This document shows positions 27,001 to 35,679 of a DNA stretch of 35,679 bases, piece after piece. A program made the translations under genes and the position numbers. The DNA is taken from NCBI GenBank assembly GCA_029834535.1, contig JAQMWT010000371.1:1-35679 (forward strand). Reading direction: 5' to 3'. The first letter of the stretch is position 1; every line of letters begins with the position of its first letter. Origin of the DNA: Chrysophaeum taylorii (lineage: Eukaryota > Sar > Pelagophyceae > Pelagomonadales > Pelagomonadaceae). The notes beneath the pieces are model-generated. The model was not told the origin of the DNA and did no database searches. It saw nothing but the letters and a program-made list of their open reading frames with translations.

Positions 27001-28090
27001 CCCTTCACGGATCTCGGTCTAGATGCCGACGGCACCCCCTACGCCACCATGGAGTACATTTCCCACCTACTGGTTTTCACATTGCTGCACTATAATTTGT
27101 CGCAACATCCCACTCTCGCCGCTTGGAACACCATCCGCTGTTTTTATGCCTCAGAGTCTCAATGTGCTTACCATTTGGATGGAGCCATCACCGGCACCGC
27201 CGCTACTGCCGTCGCATGTGGCTACTTCCAACGCGCCTCCCTCACCCTACATTCCAGGCCCCCTCGGATATTGGACTGTTCCCATCAACCCGCAGTCTTC
27301 TCCCCAACGCACGCCTTTTCCCTGGATGTTCCCAAGGGCACCGCCTTTCTGGTCGTCGCCTACACCACCTCCTTGGCCGCCGCTCACAGCTGCTCGCGCC
27401 CGTCCACTTGGGTCCACTACATGAATCGTTCGCATCCTGGCTTTGCCGCGATCGACTCACGAGGGCGAATTACTCTCGATGACCGCAAGGGACTCATAAT
27501 GTCCAAAGTACGTCCCACTTACGCGGACTATGTCGGCCACATCGGAGACACGCTTCAGAAAAGCACCGAATGTTACTCGGTCACTGGCTCGTACCCAACC
27601 AACACGAGCTACTCCAACGCCTTGCTGCTGATCCCCCCAGACCACATCCGCTATGTGACCCTCAACGAAATCGGAAAGTTTGGACACCACTCGGACCCGG
27701 AACTGCTCCGTCTGTTCCAACAGCACCCGCCATACTTCGCGTTTAAGGCACTGGCCAACGCCGTCCCGCACCACATGCTGCAGGCAGCAAAGTACAGCGC
27801 TGTACTCGCACTCCACGAATCGCACCACCACATGAACTTTCACATCGAATGGGCAACAATGCGCAATGGCATCCCCAGCCCCAGAGACATCAACTTGGTT
27901 GCAGAATTCTTCCTGAGCATCTCCAGCCGTCTCTTAGCAGAAGAGGACCTCAACCTCTCCACCCTCTTCAATGCCGTAGCAGATGCCCATTATGATGCGA
28001 TCTGCAAACCAAGCAAATCGAAAAACCTCTTGCTAAAGTCCGAGTCGACAAGCGACCCAGCCCCCCCAGCGCTTCGACTGCCGCTCTGCC
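27001..28090 (+). pseudogene. C5-cytosine methyltransferase, recognition region and motifs IX-X
   Basis: The frame is open from 27001 (ATG 27049) to 28209, with DNMT content to about 27830. After a long target-recognition-like region (27050-27560), IRYVTLNEIGKF (about 27649) resembles motif IX and ALANAVPHHMLQAA (about 27750) is motif X (G/A-N-A-V-P). A linker of about 250 bp leads to the integrase, which is in the -1 frame. The piece belongs with the motif I-VIII part upstream across a stop and a frameshift. Confidence 0.72.
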
Positions 28091-28856
28091 CCCCTTGCAC
28101 TCGCCCGGCACCATTCAGCACGCCAAAAGACTGCTTTTGGTCACTCGCTGGCACCGCATACATCACCAGCAACCAGAGATTCTTCGCCGCACGATTGCCG
28201 CCAATGTAACGAATATCCGTCCAGGTGATGATCGGTATCTGCAAGACTGCAGTGAATGCAAGCGCTGCCAATCGCACGTAGGCTTCAGTCACAAGAACAA
28301 TTCCTGGTCACAGGATGAACTGGCCTATGCTCCTGGCCAACACCTCCACATGGATGTCTCATACCCGAGCATCAGCAAATGCTATGGTTGCTTTCGCTAC
28401 ATCATGCATCTTGTGTGTATTATCTCAGCACACAAGTGGGTCTATTTCCTGCGGAAACTAGACGCACAGGACGTTCTGGCTGGCATCCTCTACGTGGTAA
28501 ATGTGATTAAGGTCGAATTCGATGTAAATGTGAAAATCATATCGTCTGATGCATTCTCAACTTTCCGCTCCGAAGCATTCCACCCGCTCAAGGTGCAACT
28601 CGGCATCCAGTTTCAAATCATTGGTCGCCACCTCCACCAGCGGAACTTTGTGGAAAACATCATCAAGGAAAACACCCGAGGCACTGTAGTTCGCCTCCTC
28701 AATCTGCGCAGTGTCCGCATCGAAGGAAAGTCCATTGCCGCCGAGTATTATCACCCATTTGCTCTGCTGCACAAGATCCAAGCCGACAATCAGCGCTCTC
28801 ATGGACGGCCCTCGCGCACAAACATGACTTGCACCGTCCCCCGGCGCATCATGTAG
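28085..28856 (+). CDS. Copia-like integrase, C-terminally short
   Basis: About 250 codons. A zinc-binding start WHRIHHQQPE ... CSECKRCQSH (H-x3-H, C-x2-C) resembles the GAG-pre-integrase region of Ty1/copia. The core shows HLHMDVSYP (first Asp), WVYFLRKLDAQDV, KIISSDAFSTF (second Asp) and RNFVENIIKENTRG (Glu). The spacing and the WVYFL segment point to copia rather than gypsy. The ORF stops at 28856 soon after the core and no RT follows, so the Pol is incomplete. The frame is -1 relative to the methyltransferase part. Confidence 0.7.
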
Positions 28857-28930
28857 AGACAGGGAAAATTCACTGTGCCTCTGGTAGATAATGGTGGCAG
28901 TGGTAGTGCTGCCCTGACGCCCTGTCTCTA
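28854..28930. repeat. 11-bp perfect inverted repeat
   Basis: TAGAGACAGGG (28854-28864) and CCCTGTCTCTA (28920-28930) flank 55 bp that itself contains a GGCAG/CTGCC stem. It could be a hairpin terminator, an element end or chance. Confidence 0.6.
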
Positions 28931-28984
28931 ACGACACAAAGAGCAGCACGGTGTTCGACACAGCGATTTGTGGGTGTTTGTGAG

Positions 28985-29009
28985 TCCTAACTACTAATCG
29001 ACAGATGTT

Positions 29010-29046
<37 letters not shown>

Positions 29047-29641
29047 TTAAATGTCGACTGCTAAGAGGGGGGGGTGTGTGTGGGGAGCATGAAGGATGTG
29101 GGTGGGTTTGTGGGGTATGAGGGATGTGCCTGACGGGCGGAGATAAGTACGCGGGACCTAGTCGGGGTCATCGCCGAGGCGTGGGGCAGGCGAAGAGAGG
29201 ACGGGCCCCGCCCGTAGGTCGTACGTTTGTCTGTCTGTCCCTCGATTTAGGGTAAGGATCAAAAAATCAGGTAGGCGCGCGAGCCAGGCAGTGATCCTCC
29301 AAGCCGTCTACGGCGACCTCGCAGACTGTTTCCACGACCCGCGGCGGCTCTTTCAGCGCGCCATTCTCACGCCCCGTCGAAACGATGTTGTCGATGCTGA
29401 CAACGCGCGCATGACCGCGGCCTTTGTTTCCCGAAGACGAGGCGTCGGAGTTCTTTTCGGCCGACTAGGTTGGGTCGGAAGACGACGCCTCGCTCTTTAC
29501 AGTCGAGTTTTCGACTCCCTGACAACCAACGGCATGCTGACTTTGATCGCGAGCTTAAAGTCTTCGCAACCTCGACCCGTCGCACGGCCACTGCAACGGT
29601 ACCAGATACATGATCGATCGTGTCGTGTCACCGAGGCTCCT
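28985..29641 (+). pseudogene. Second copy of the degenerate Helitron
   Basis: It begins TCCTAACTACTAATCGACAG like 10871 and repeats the helicase remnants (VYGDLADCFHDPRRLFQRAIL, DNARMTAAF, LTTNGM). It carries about 175 bp (29048-29223) that the first copy lacks, between two TCTG tracts. It is cut at GGCTCCT (29641) by the LTR of element 3. The first copy continues past the same point (11337). Confidence 0.75.
29006..29047. repeat. (TCTG)n microsatellite, longer copy
   Basis: A tetranucleotide tract interrupted by one TTTG. A short TCTG tract recurs at about 29226-29240. Confidence 0.8.
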
Positions 29642-29974
29642 TGTGGCAGTAATGCCCATTTCCCCCCACTTGCCTGCCTGCCACCTGACTTACCCTGATT
29701 GTTGCCCTGGTATTAACCTTGCATTTATGGGGGGGTGTCATGGTGACACCTTCACCTGCGCTTCCACTGGACCCAATGTACCGGGCATTTGTATTGCTTT
29801 CTTGTTGTTTCCTTGAAATTACCCGCAACTAAATGTTCGACAGCATGGCGTGAGCGGAGTGTGAGCGCTTGGTTGGACGTGTGGTGGAACCACCCGTGGT
29901 TCAGGACAGTTGAGCGGTCACGTTGTGACCGACGGTTAGGCGAAGAGGGGCGGGTGAGCTGAGTTTCCACCACA
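29642..29974 (+). repeat. 5' LTR of element 3
   Basis: 333 bp starting TGTGGCAGTAATGCCC and ending TTCCACCACA. Supported by the inverse match to the element 2 LTR and by abrupt interruption of the Helitron copy at 29641. Confidence 0.8.
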
Positions 29975-29992
29975 GGTGGTCTCAGAAACGGG
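29975..29992 (+). promoter_or_regulatory. Putative primer-binding site of element 3
   Basis: GGTGGTCTCAGAAACGGG follows the LTR; the TGG fits a tRNA CCA end. The tRNA is not identified. Confidence 0.5.
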
Positions 29993-30207
29993 AACTGATA
30001 GTTTCCGGGGTTGTTGTTACGCGAATCCCGGACTGTCAGTCTCCCGCGCCCGGCGGCGAATCGGTGTTCAGGCTTTGGGCGAGTGCAGAGCCGACGTGTT
30101 TGTGGGTGCGGTTCCGGCGAATCGAGGGTGTCACTCCGATACGCGAAGCGGAACAAGCGTTCGGCGTGTTCGAACGTGAGCGGACGTTGTCGTGAGTCTC
30201 GAAAAAC

Positions 30208-30392
30208 AATCGCCTGGGGAGCGGGGAGTAAGCCATCGCTCCCAGAACGGCAGACCGGGGAGGACAACCATATCCTCAAGACAACCCAAAAAAAAAAAAA
30301 AGAGTTCGCCTGGGGGAGACAGCCATCTCCCAGAACAGGTAGGCCGGGGAGGACGACCATATCCTCTAGCAAACCGGCTCAAGCGCGCAGTC
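30208..30392 (+). repeat. Tandem ~95-bp duplication with poly(A) tract in the leader
   Basis: TCGCCTGGGGAG... GCCATC ... CCGGGGAGGAC ... CCATATCCTC appears at about 30208-30278 and again at about 30307-30377. A run of about 14 A (30288-30302) sits between them. No gene is seen in the leader 29993-30444. Confidence 0.65.
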
Positions 30393-30444
30393 AAGCAGTA
30401 GCCGGCAAATTGCTGCTTTGACGACAAAAAAAAAACAAAATCAG

Positions 30445-30870
30445 ATGACGGCCCCGTGGTTTCGGGACGCCCAGGAACGTCTGCGGCGAGTCATCACCCC
30501 AGTGATGGAGTCATCCCTCCGAAGACGGCTAGATGTCGGGACGGGTGGCGAACGAGTGGAGATACCAGTGGAGAGTGCGGCGGATACGGCTGTCCGACCA
30601 GAAGTGCGCACTCCAGAAAGTGAAGAAGTGGGGACCATGACAGCCCCAGAACCTATGCCTGCAACGGTAGTCGGGGGCGAGCCAACGCCTATGCCCGTGC
30701 ACGTACGAGAAGACGAGACGATCCGTACGGAACGACTACGGTCCGACCCAAGAACTCCAGCTGCAATCCGGGAGCCGGTGACTCGAGCACCGCCGGCCCC
30801 ACCTTACTCTGCGATTGCTGGAGAAGAAAAGATAGAGGGGGATCCCGCGCTTATGCGCACCCTCCTCGAA
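30445..30870 (+). CDS. gag: Gag N-terminal segment of element 3
   Basis: Starts MTAPWFRDAQERLRRVITPV at ATG 30445 and reads as a Pro/Glu-rich N-terminal region to about 30870. There the coiled coil continues in the -1 frame (KVEEYRSKIHYLEG). No canonical slippery heptamer is evident (the local sequence is CTCGAAAAGTTG), so this may be a mutation or an unusual programmed shift. Confidence 0.5.
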
Positions 30871-33446
30871 AAGTTGAAGAATATCGCTCTAAGATCCACT
30901 ATCTCGAAGGGACGATGGAATACGAGCGAGCAGAGTCTCAACGCCAATACCGAGACGCTGAGCTTCAGCGTCGGACAGTTCAGCATGAACGAGCCGAGAA
31001 TGAACGGCTTCGACGAGAAATCGAAGACACGAGACGAGCTCGAGAAGAATATCCACCATCTCTCGATACTACCCTCGTCGAACAACATCGTCGAGAGGCC
31101 GAGTTTCAGCGGCACGAGGCCGAGAAGCTGCGGCGTGAGCTTAAAGAGGCCACACGAGTCCGAAACAAGCGACCACCATCACCTGACGTTGATCGCGCCA
31201 GACCGGAACTAGCGGACGACGCCGCGGCGACTCGTGCAGACGACCCCCCGCCTCGAAAGCATCCCGAACCAATACGGCGGAGGCCCTCTGCACCTGACTT
31301 CGATCCTTCTGGCGACGATGATGAGTTCGATGATACCATCAGTATCGATAGAGGTCCGACGGGGATGCACAGGTTGAACTTCCCGACACTCCAGGGCCCT
31401 ATTGTCAAGGCGCGTGACGAAGTACGGACGTGGTGGAACCAACTGATGCGGATCATCGAGCTAAGGCTCGACCGTCCTTCATGCGCCATGAACATGATCG
31501 GTGGCGAATATCAACTCGCTCCCATGACTGTTTATAACAAGTGGGAAGACGAGCACAAGCCACTATGGAAAGGGTATTTACGCGGACGTGTTTCGAAGGC
31601 GGAAATCCGTAAGCACGACGAGGAGTACTTGGCCAAAATCGAGGAAGCACTCCTATTGCCCTGCCCTCCTCGAGCTACTACAGAGCAACTGGAGTACGAG
31701 TGGTACACGATGACGCAAGGCAACCGTCCGCTCTCCAAGTACGTCAGCAAGTGGGTCCAAAAATTTGGACTATGGCGAGCTGCTTCTAAGAACCCGGTGG
31801 AGCCCGAAGCTTTTCGGATGCACTTTCTCCGAGGGTTATCGTCTGAAAAGCTCCGACACGACATTCACCTTGCGCGGATCTCGGCCCCGGACCAAACGCT
31901 AGACCAGACGTTCCAACTTGCCTTGCAATTGGACGCGATGCCAGAGGTGGGGACGTCCAGCGACAAGCATGAAGATCCAAAAAAGACCAAAGTCCCAAAA
32001 GACAAGCCCCACCGTACGCGTAAGGAATGGTATCAGCAGCAGCAGCTAGCAGGTTATGTCACCAGCTCTGACGCGTCAGGTCGGCTGCCGGAGAACCTCG
32101 ACTCTGAGTTACACTATGCGTTGATGACGTGCTTGAAATGTGGGAAGCATATTTATTACGGGCACGATGGTGGAGTGTGTCCTAAGTCTGGAAATTCTGA
32201 TCGGAAAGCTCGCGCTGCCCGTACGTTGAAGGCTGCAGGCTTCCCACCGACGGCAGAAGGACAGGCCCAATGTCGACAAACGGTCACGGCTAATCAAGCT
32301 GCCGTGACGCGGCGCGTTCAAGCACCATTTACGCCACCCCCACAGGTCGTCTACACTGCTGCGCAGGGCACAGGTGCCGGTCCCCAACAGGTAATCGCAG
32401 CCGCTCCGCAGCAGATGGTTCAGCAACCAGTGGTGCAGCAGCAGAGTGCATCGCGCACGCTGAGATCGGAGGACGTTGCGCAGGCACTAAACACCCTGTC
32501 GTTGCTACGACAAGCTACCCAGTCGACACAGCAGCAGGCCAACCCCAGCCAGTGCAGTGCCGGCGCCGCCTCCCAGTGGCTCGATGTGCTTGATGAAGAT
32601 CAGGGCGGCCCTAGGCGATTCAATGGATGCACGGTGCAGAATGCGGCGCTGATTGACGGCAATGTGATCAGCGGAGACGACGAGGATGAGAGCCGTGGTG
32701 ATGTAACACCAGAAGAGCACTCCTTTTGTGATGAACCCATGGAACCGCCCTCCCTTTTGGTGATCACCGAGGACGCATGGACGGCAGAAGAGAGTCGGAG
32801 TGCTGAGGTGCGCAAAGTCGCGTCTATCCTCTCCAGTCAGGACGGAAGGGCGATGTCGAAAGACGAGGACCCAAGCTGGTTTACTGGTCGAGACCAATCG
32901 ATGGCCATCACTGTGGAGCCGTCATCAGAGGAACTTGCCACTGGCTCCGCTGCATGCCCGAGCATTAGCTCTGATTTCGATGAGTTCTGCCCGCAGACAG
33001 CGATGAATACAGCTAGTCATCCCGATCATCGTGAGAACAAAGCAGTGACATACGACGGGACGAAGTTGACATGTTTGACGTATATCCCTGTCGCCGTTGT
33101 GTCTCAGGATGGTGCATCTTATTCGGTCCTTGCAGCTGGGCTGGATGGTATGGCTGACTCGCCATACATCGATCACGTGCTTTACAACAAGCTCAGACGT
33201 GAAAATAAGATCATTTATCGCCAGGCGCTGCCCTCTACTCGCACTCTTAGCGGATCAGGTGGTTCAGGAGCGGCTATTCGCGAATGGATTATCTTCTTAC
33301 GCGTTTCTATGACGCCTGGAACTTCCACTCTGCTGATGTTTTTCGTGGGGCAGACGAATGGGCAGCTACTACTAGGAGCGCGAGAATTACGACTTTGGGT
33401 TCTATCATGGATTACGCTTCCGAGTAGGCCATTTTCCTCGCTCTGA
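30870..33446 (+). CDS. gag-pro: Gag and protease of element 3
   Basis: An open frame; residue numbers count from ATG 30915. Residues 1-90 are a charged coiled coil. About 150-345 is a retrotransposon Gag capsid domain (YTMTQGNRPLSKYVSKWVQ, HFLRGLSSEKLRHDI). C406-x2-C409-x7-H417-x4-C422 is a zinc-knuckle variant with longer spacing. About 490-540 is Gln-rich. The protease segment follows with VLAAGLDGMADSPYI (Asp744), a SGSGGSGAA flap and LLLGARELR. Gag and protease are in one frame here, unlike element 1. A frameshift just after LLLGARELR and an in-frame stop end the reading. Confidence 0.78.
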   Translation, partial: KVEEYRSKIHYLEGTMEYERAESQRQYRDAELQRRTVQHERAENERLRREIEDTRRAREEYPPSLDTTLVEQHRREAEFQRHEAEKLRRELKEATRVRNKRPPSPDVDRARPELADDAAATRADDPPPRKHPEPIRRRPSAPDFDPSGDDDEFDDTISIDRGPTGMHRLNFPTLQGPIVKARDEVRTWWNQLMRIIELRLDRPSCAMNMIGGEYQLAPMTVYNKWEDEHKPLWKGYLRGRVSKAEIRKHDEEYLAKIEEALLLPCPPRATTEQLEYEWYTMTQGNRPLSKYVSKWVQKFGLWRAASKNPVEPEAFRMHFLRGLSSEKLRHDIHLARISAPDQTLDQTFQLALQLDAMPEVGTSSDKHEDPKKTKVPKDKPHRTRKEWYQQQQLAGYVTSSDASGRLPENLDSELHYALMTCLKCGKHIYYGHDGGVCPKSGNSDRKARAARTLKAAGFPPTAEGQAQCRQTVTANQAAVTRRVQAPFTPPPQVVYTAAQGTGAGPQQVIAAAPQQMVQQPVVQQQSASRTLRSEDVAQALNTLSLLRQATQSTQQQANPSQCSAGAASQWLDVLDEDQGGPRRFNGCTVQNAALIDGNVISGDDEDESRGDVTPEEHSFCDEPMEPPSLLVITEDAWTAEESRSAEVRKVASILSSQDGRAMSKDEDPSWFTGRDQSMAITVEPSSEELATGSAACPSISSDFDEFCPQTAMNTASHPDHRENKAVTYDGTKLTCLTYIPVAVVSQDGASYSVLAAGLDGMADSPYIDHVLYNKLRRENKIIYRQALPSTRTLSGSGGSGAAIREWIIFLRVSMTPGTSTLLMFFVGQTNGQLLLGARELRLWVLSWITLPSRPFSSL

Positions 33447-33454
33447 AGTTACCA

Positions 33455-34063
33455 TTGGAGTTCGGAAAAGTAAGATCCCCGATGCGCTTCAGACCACCAG
33501 GGTGTTGTCCTCTTCAACGAAGCCTTCGATGCGACTCCAACAGTGGTGCCGATGTTCCCGACGGCCAAGCTCGCCATACACGAGGGAACCAGAAGCAGTG
33601 GCAGCCATTTGCTACTCCTTGGCGGTACGATAGCTTGCTTCGGTCCATCCAGGCTAGAGCCGAGCACCATCGCACTGACCCAGAGCATCCTCCGCTAGAC
33701 GCGCATGGTTGTGAGATTTCTGCGGGTACGGGCGGACAAAGTCAGGTTTCCCGTGAGGATCCCACCGTCGTCCCTCACTTCGCGTTTGTGACTAAGACCC
33801 ACTATCTCGCACCCGGCCATCCGTATGTGCTGGAGCTTGTCTGTGACGCGCCACTGATGAGAGGTCAGGCCTACCGCCCTTATCGCTCGCTCTACCCTGA
33901 TTTGCGTGTGATACCAAACTCTTTGTCGTCATATTGCTTCCACGAGCCGAACGAAGTTTACGTGGCTGTGGAGCATGTTGGCACAGGACCTATTGGACCG
34001 AACCCTGAGGTACCCATGATCGAGGGGAGAGAGCATACCACAGAAGGTTGCGTCAAAGTATAG
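33455..34063 (+). pseudogene. Protease-to-methyltransferase spacer of element 3
   Basis: An open frame whose second half reads FVTKTHYLAPGHPYVLEL ... NEVYVAVEHVGTGPIG ... PEVPMIEGRE. It has the same layout as the spacer of element 1 (RTHNIPIKLSQ ... IIPGQELARG). No enzyme motif. The N-terminal half is poorly supported because the protease frame was lost just upstream. Confidence 0.45.
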
Positions 34064-34203
34064 CTGGAGGCCGCTGAAGAGGATACAAGAGTCTGTTTTG
34101 CGACTGCTTCAGCTGACGAAGATGAGACGGAAGTCGAGGAGGAGGTCTTAGCTGTGAGACCCCCTCCTGAACCTCCTCCAGAAGAAGGAACAAAAAAAAT
34201 GTC

Positions 34204-35130
34204 GAAGGAAGAAGCCACGACTCAGGAGCTGATTGCTAGGCATGCTTCTTTGGTTTGGATTCCAATCACCTATATCAGCGTCGTCGTTTATTTCGCCGGC
34301 GCTGGTGGATCGAGTTTGGGGATCCAACGATGCAATGAGATCTATGGAACCTCTTTTCGCATTGTGTTGGCTTTGGGACTCATGTCCACAAGCGCGAGCT
34401 GTTTTCCAGCTCAACTTTCCTAAGATCCCGTACGTGCTTCATGCCCTGGGAAATCTCATCGTCGTACGTACGATGTGGTCTTGTCATACCTACATAAGGA
34501 TCATTGGAGACATTCGTACTTCCACGCCAGTCCTCCTTGTATTTATGGCTCGACCGCGAACCTGCACTACAGGGACGCGCGCAAGGGTGCTGCCATCACC
34601 TCGTGGGTTCTGCGTCATTTCCGCAATGCACCTCACGTGATTGGACGATGGACGTTGGAGCAGGAGCCATCCGTGATTCCTTTTATCCATCACAAGTTCT
34701 ACATTCCGCGTGTGATTGACTTTTACAGTATCACCCCGGAATTGCTGTGTTCGCGCACGCGCCTACTTGGCAGCAATGTGCGCTTCATTGCCACTACTGA
34801 CGCGAGTGCCACCCAATTTGCAGGACCGTTTCGGGCCAGCGTTAGGCTTTCCGAGTGGTCACCCTCTGATTGTGGTGAACAGTTTTTCATCTACGCGACC
34901 AGCCATCGGCCCCACTTTCACGGTGACGCGCAACAAGTTGCAGATGGGCCCTCACTTTTCCAATGTGCGACCACTGTCCGTGGAAATGCATCAGGAGATC
35001 ATGACCGTCCCCACGACGTGGAAATGGGGTAGCATTTCGCAATCAGCGGCTATGAAGATGCTGGGGAGCATGGTACCTCCTGCGACTATGATGCGCATCG
35101 CACTCGCAGTGCATAACTCATTCAATCACG
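34204..35130 (+). pseudogene. C5-methyltransferase-like domain of element 3, frameshifted
   Basis: The motifs follow the order of element 1: SVVVYFAGAGGSSLGI (motif I, 34280-34320); VFQLNFPKIPYVLHALG in another frame (about 34400); SPPCIYG with Cys at 34538-34540 (motif IV); RDARKGAAITSW; RWTLEQEPS (motif VI position, about 34648-34672); LCSRTRL (motif VIII, about 34748); TVTRNKLQMGP (about 34910); and MLGSMVPPATMM (motif X position, about 35059). Breaks lie near 34375, 34450 and 34905. The shared EQEPS and R-D-A-x-K-G show that the domain was inherited as part of the element. Confidence 0.72.
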
Positions 35131-35679
35131 TGATTCGCAATCAGGGTCAACTACGGAATATCACTACCGCGACGATGGCCAATCCCGATTACCGTCTTCT
35201 ACGGTTTTCATCTTTTGCTATCGACTCGCGTATTCCCACGCTCGACCCTAACACCCGATGTGTGTCATGGATCCATCAAGACGACTTCTACTCCAGCCAA
35301 ACTTCAAACGTCACCGCTGTTCCCACCGCCACCCCACCACCACCGTTCGTTGTATCGCCTGGGACGGCTCAATCTTTTTCAGGGGGCACCGTCGCCACTG
35401 CTGTGATGCAGAGCAACCAAGTCTCTACGACCGCTGAAGAGGACGGCACATTGAAGGAGCGACCAGCGTATTTCAAGACGTACGCAGTTCCGTGGGCGGA
35501 CGCGCCTAACGACGAACATGGTTATCCTGTACCAGTGGTGCCTCCTCATTTAGCTGATCAAGAGAGCATGCAAGTCATCCCTCCGACCGTCGCGCAGGTC
35601 GAAGAGGTGATGGCTGCGCTGGGCATTACAGACCATCCCGCTTTAAATGAGGATGACTGGATGATGCGATTTGCTTTCC
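34906..35679 (+). CDS. pol: End of methyltransferase, linker and start of RT polyprotein (element 3, partial)
   Basis: One frame is open from about 34906 to the end of the window. It carries the last methyltransferase motifs, then a Pro/Thr-rich linker (35300-35400). AVPWADAPNDEHGYPVPVV and LGITDHPALNEDDWM follow, matching the pre-RT region of element 1 (VPWKNAPRDEDG, LGIPKNSHLDED). RT itself would lie beyond 35679. Confidence 0.7.

Larger units (their letters stand above)
25600..28984 (+). mobile_element. Retroelement with C5-methyltransferase and copia-like integrase, degraded
   Basis: A plus-strand coding block: unknown N-terminal region, C5-methyltransferase, then a Ty1/copia-like integrase. 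No LTRs, RT or protease were found, so the limits are approximate. It is bounded by element 2 on the left and the degenerate Helitron on the right. Its lower GC content and the DNMT type differ from elements 1 and 3. Confidence 0.55.
29642..35679 (+). mobile_element. LTR element 3, Ty3/gypsy-like with methyltransferase domain (runs off the window)
   Basis: 5' LTR, primer-site region, leader, Gag, protease, methyltransferase-like domain and the linker to RT, in the same order as element 1. The proteins match element 1 only distantly, so this is a separate lineage, while the LTR groups it with element 2. Several frameshifts and a stop after the protease show decay. The 3' half and 3' LTR are outside the window. 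Confidence 0.85.

Noticed and set aside
29752..30372. 206-codon minus-strand ORF over the LTR and leader of element 3
   Set aside because: It reads across the LTR boundary and the duplicated leader, including a poly-Phe stretch from the poly(A) tract; not a gene.

Overview
The window is eukaryotic repeat DNA made almost entirely of nested transposable elements. I found no cellular housekeeping gene, rRNA, tRNA or CRISPR. Rolling-circle Helitrons, Ty3/gypsy-type LTR elements, a Ty1/copia-type integrase and a non-LTR-like reverse transcriptase occur together, and cytosine-methyltransferase domains sit inside retrotransposons. That would fit an alga or other protist, but the species cannot be assigned from the sequence. 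The left third is very GC-rich; the block from about 23.4 to 29 kb is visibly less so.

Layout. (1) 1-10870: a head-to-tail Helitron array. The window opens in the 3' end of one element (1-105). Then follow A (106-6477, coding), B (6478-8585) and C (8586-10870), each ending CTAG and directly abutting the TC start of the next. B and C share one deletion that removes nearly all of the coding region. (2) 10871-11575: a degenerate helicase remnant of a second Helitron family, then a minisatellite. (3) 11925-13733 and 22829-23111: one RING-finger plus reverse-transcriptase gene split by a complete LTR element. (4) 13734-22828: LTR element 1, with 311-bp LTRs about 96% identical by eye and a 5-bp target duplication GCCTC. 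It carries Gag, a protease, a C5-methyltransferase-like domain, the start of RT, and then, after an in-frame deletion, the end of integrase. (5) 23112 to about 25600, minus strand: LTR element 2, truncated, with the 3' LTR, integrase and RNase H tail. It interrupts the same RT gene. (6) About 25600-28984: a different element with a second, clearly separate C5-methyltransferase upstream of a copia-like integrase, broken by a frameshift and stops. (7) 28985-29641: another copy of the degenerate Helitron, interrupted by (8) LTR element 3 (29642 to beyond the window), which has Gag, protease, a broken methyltransferase and the start of RT, in the same order as element 1.

Main result: in LTR elements 1 and 3 a methyltransferase fold (motifs I, IV, VI, VIII and X in order) lies between protease and RT. 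It has an unusual but conserved motif VI (EQEPS instead of ENV), and the protease has an unusual conserved active site (DGMAD). A second methyltransferase lineage with normal ENV and PCQ motifs sits next to a copia-type integrase only about 4 kb away. Retrotransposon-borne cytosine methyltransferases are known from a few algae and dinoflagellates. Two lineages in two superfamilies in one locus, one of them with altered motifs, is what most deserves follow-up.
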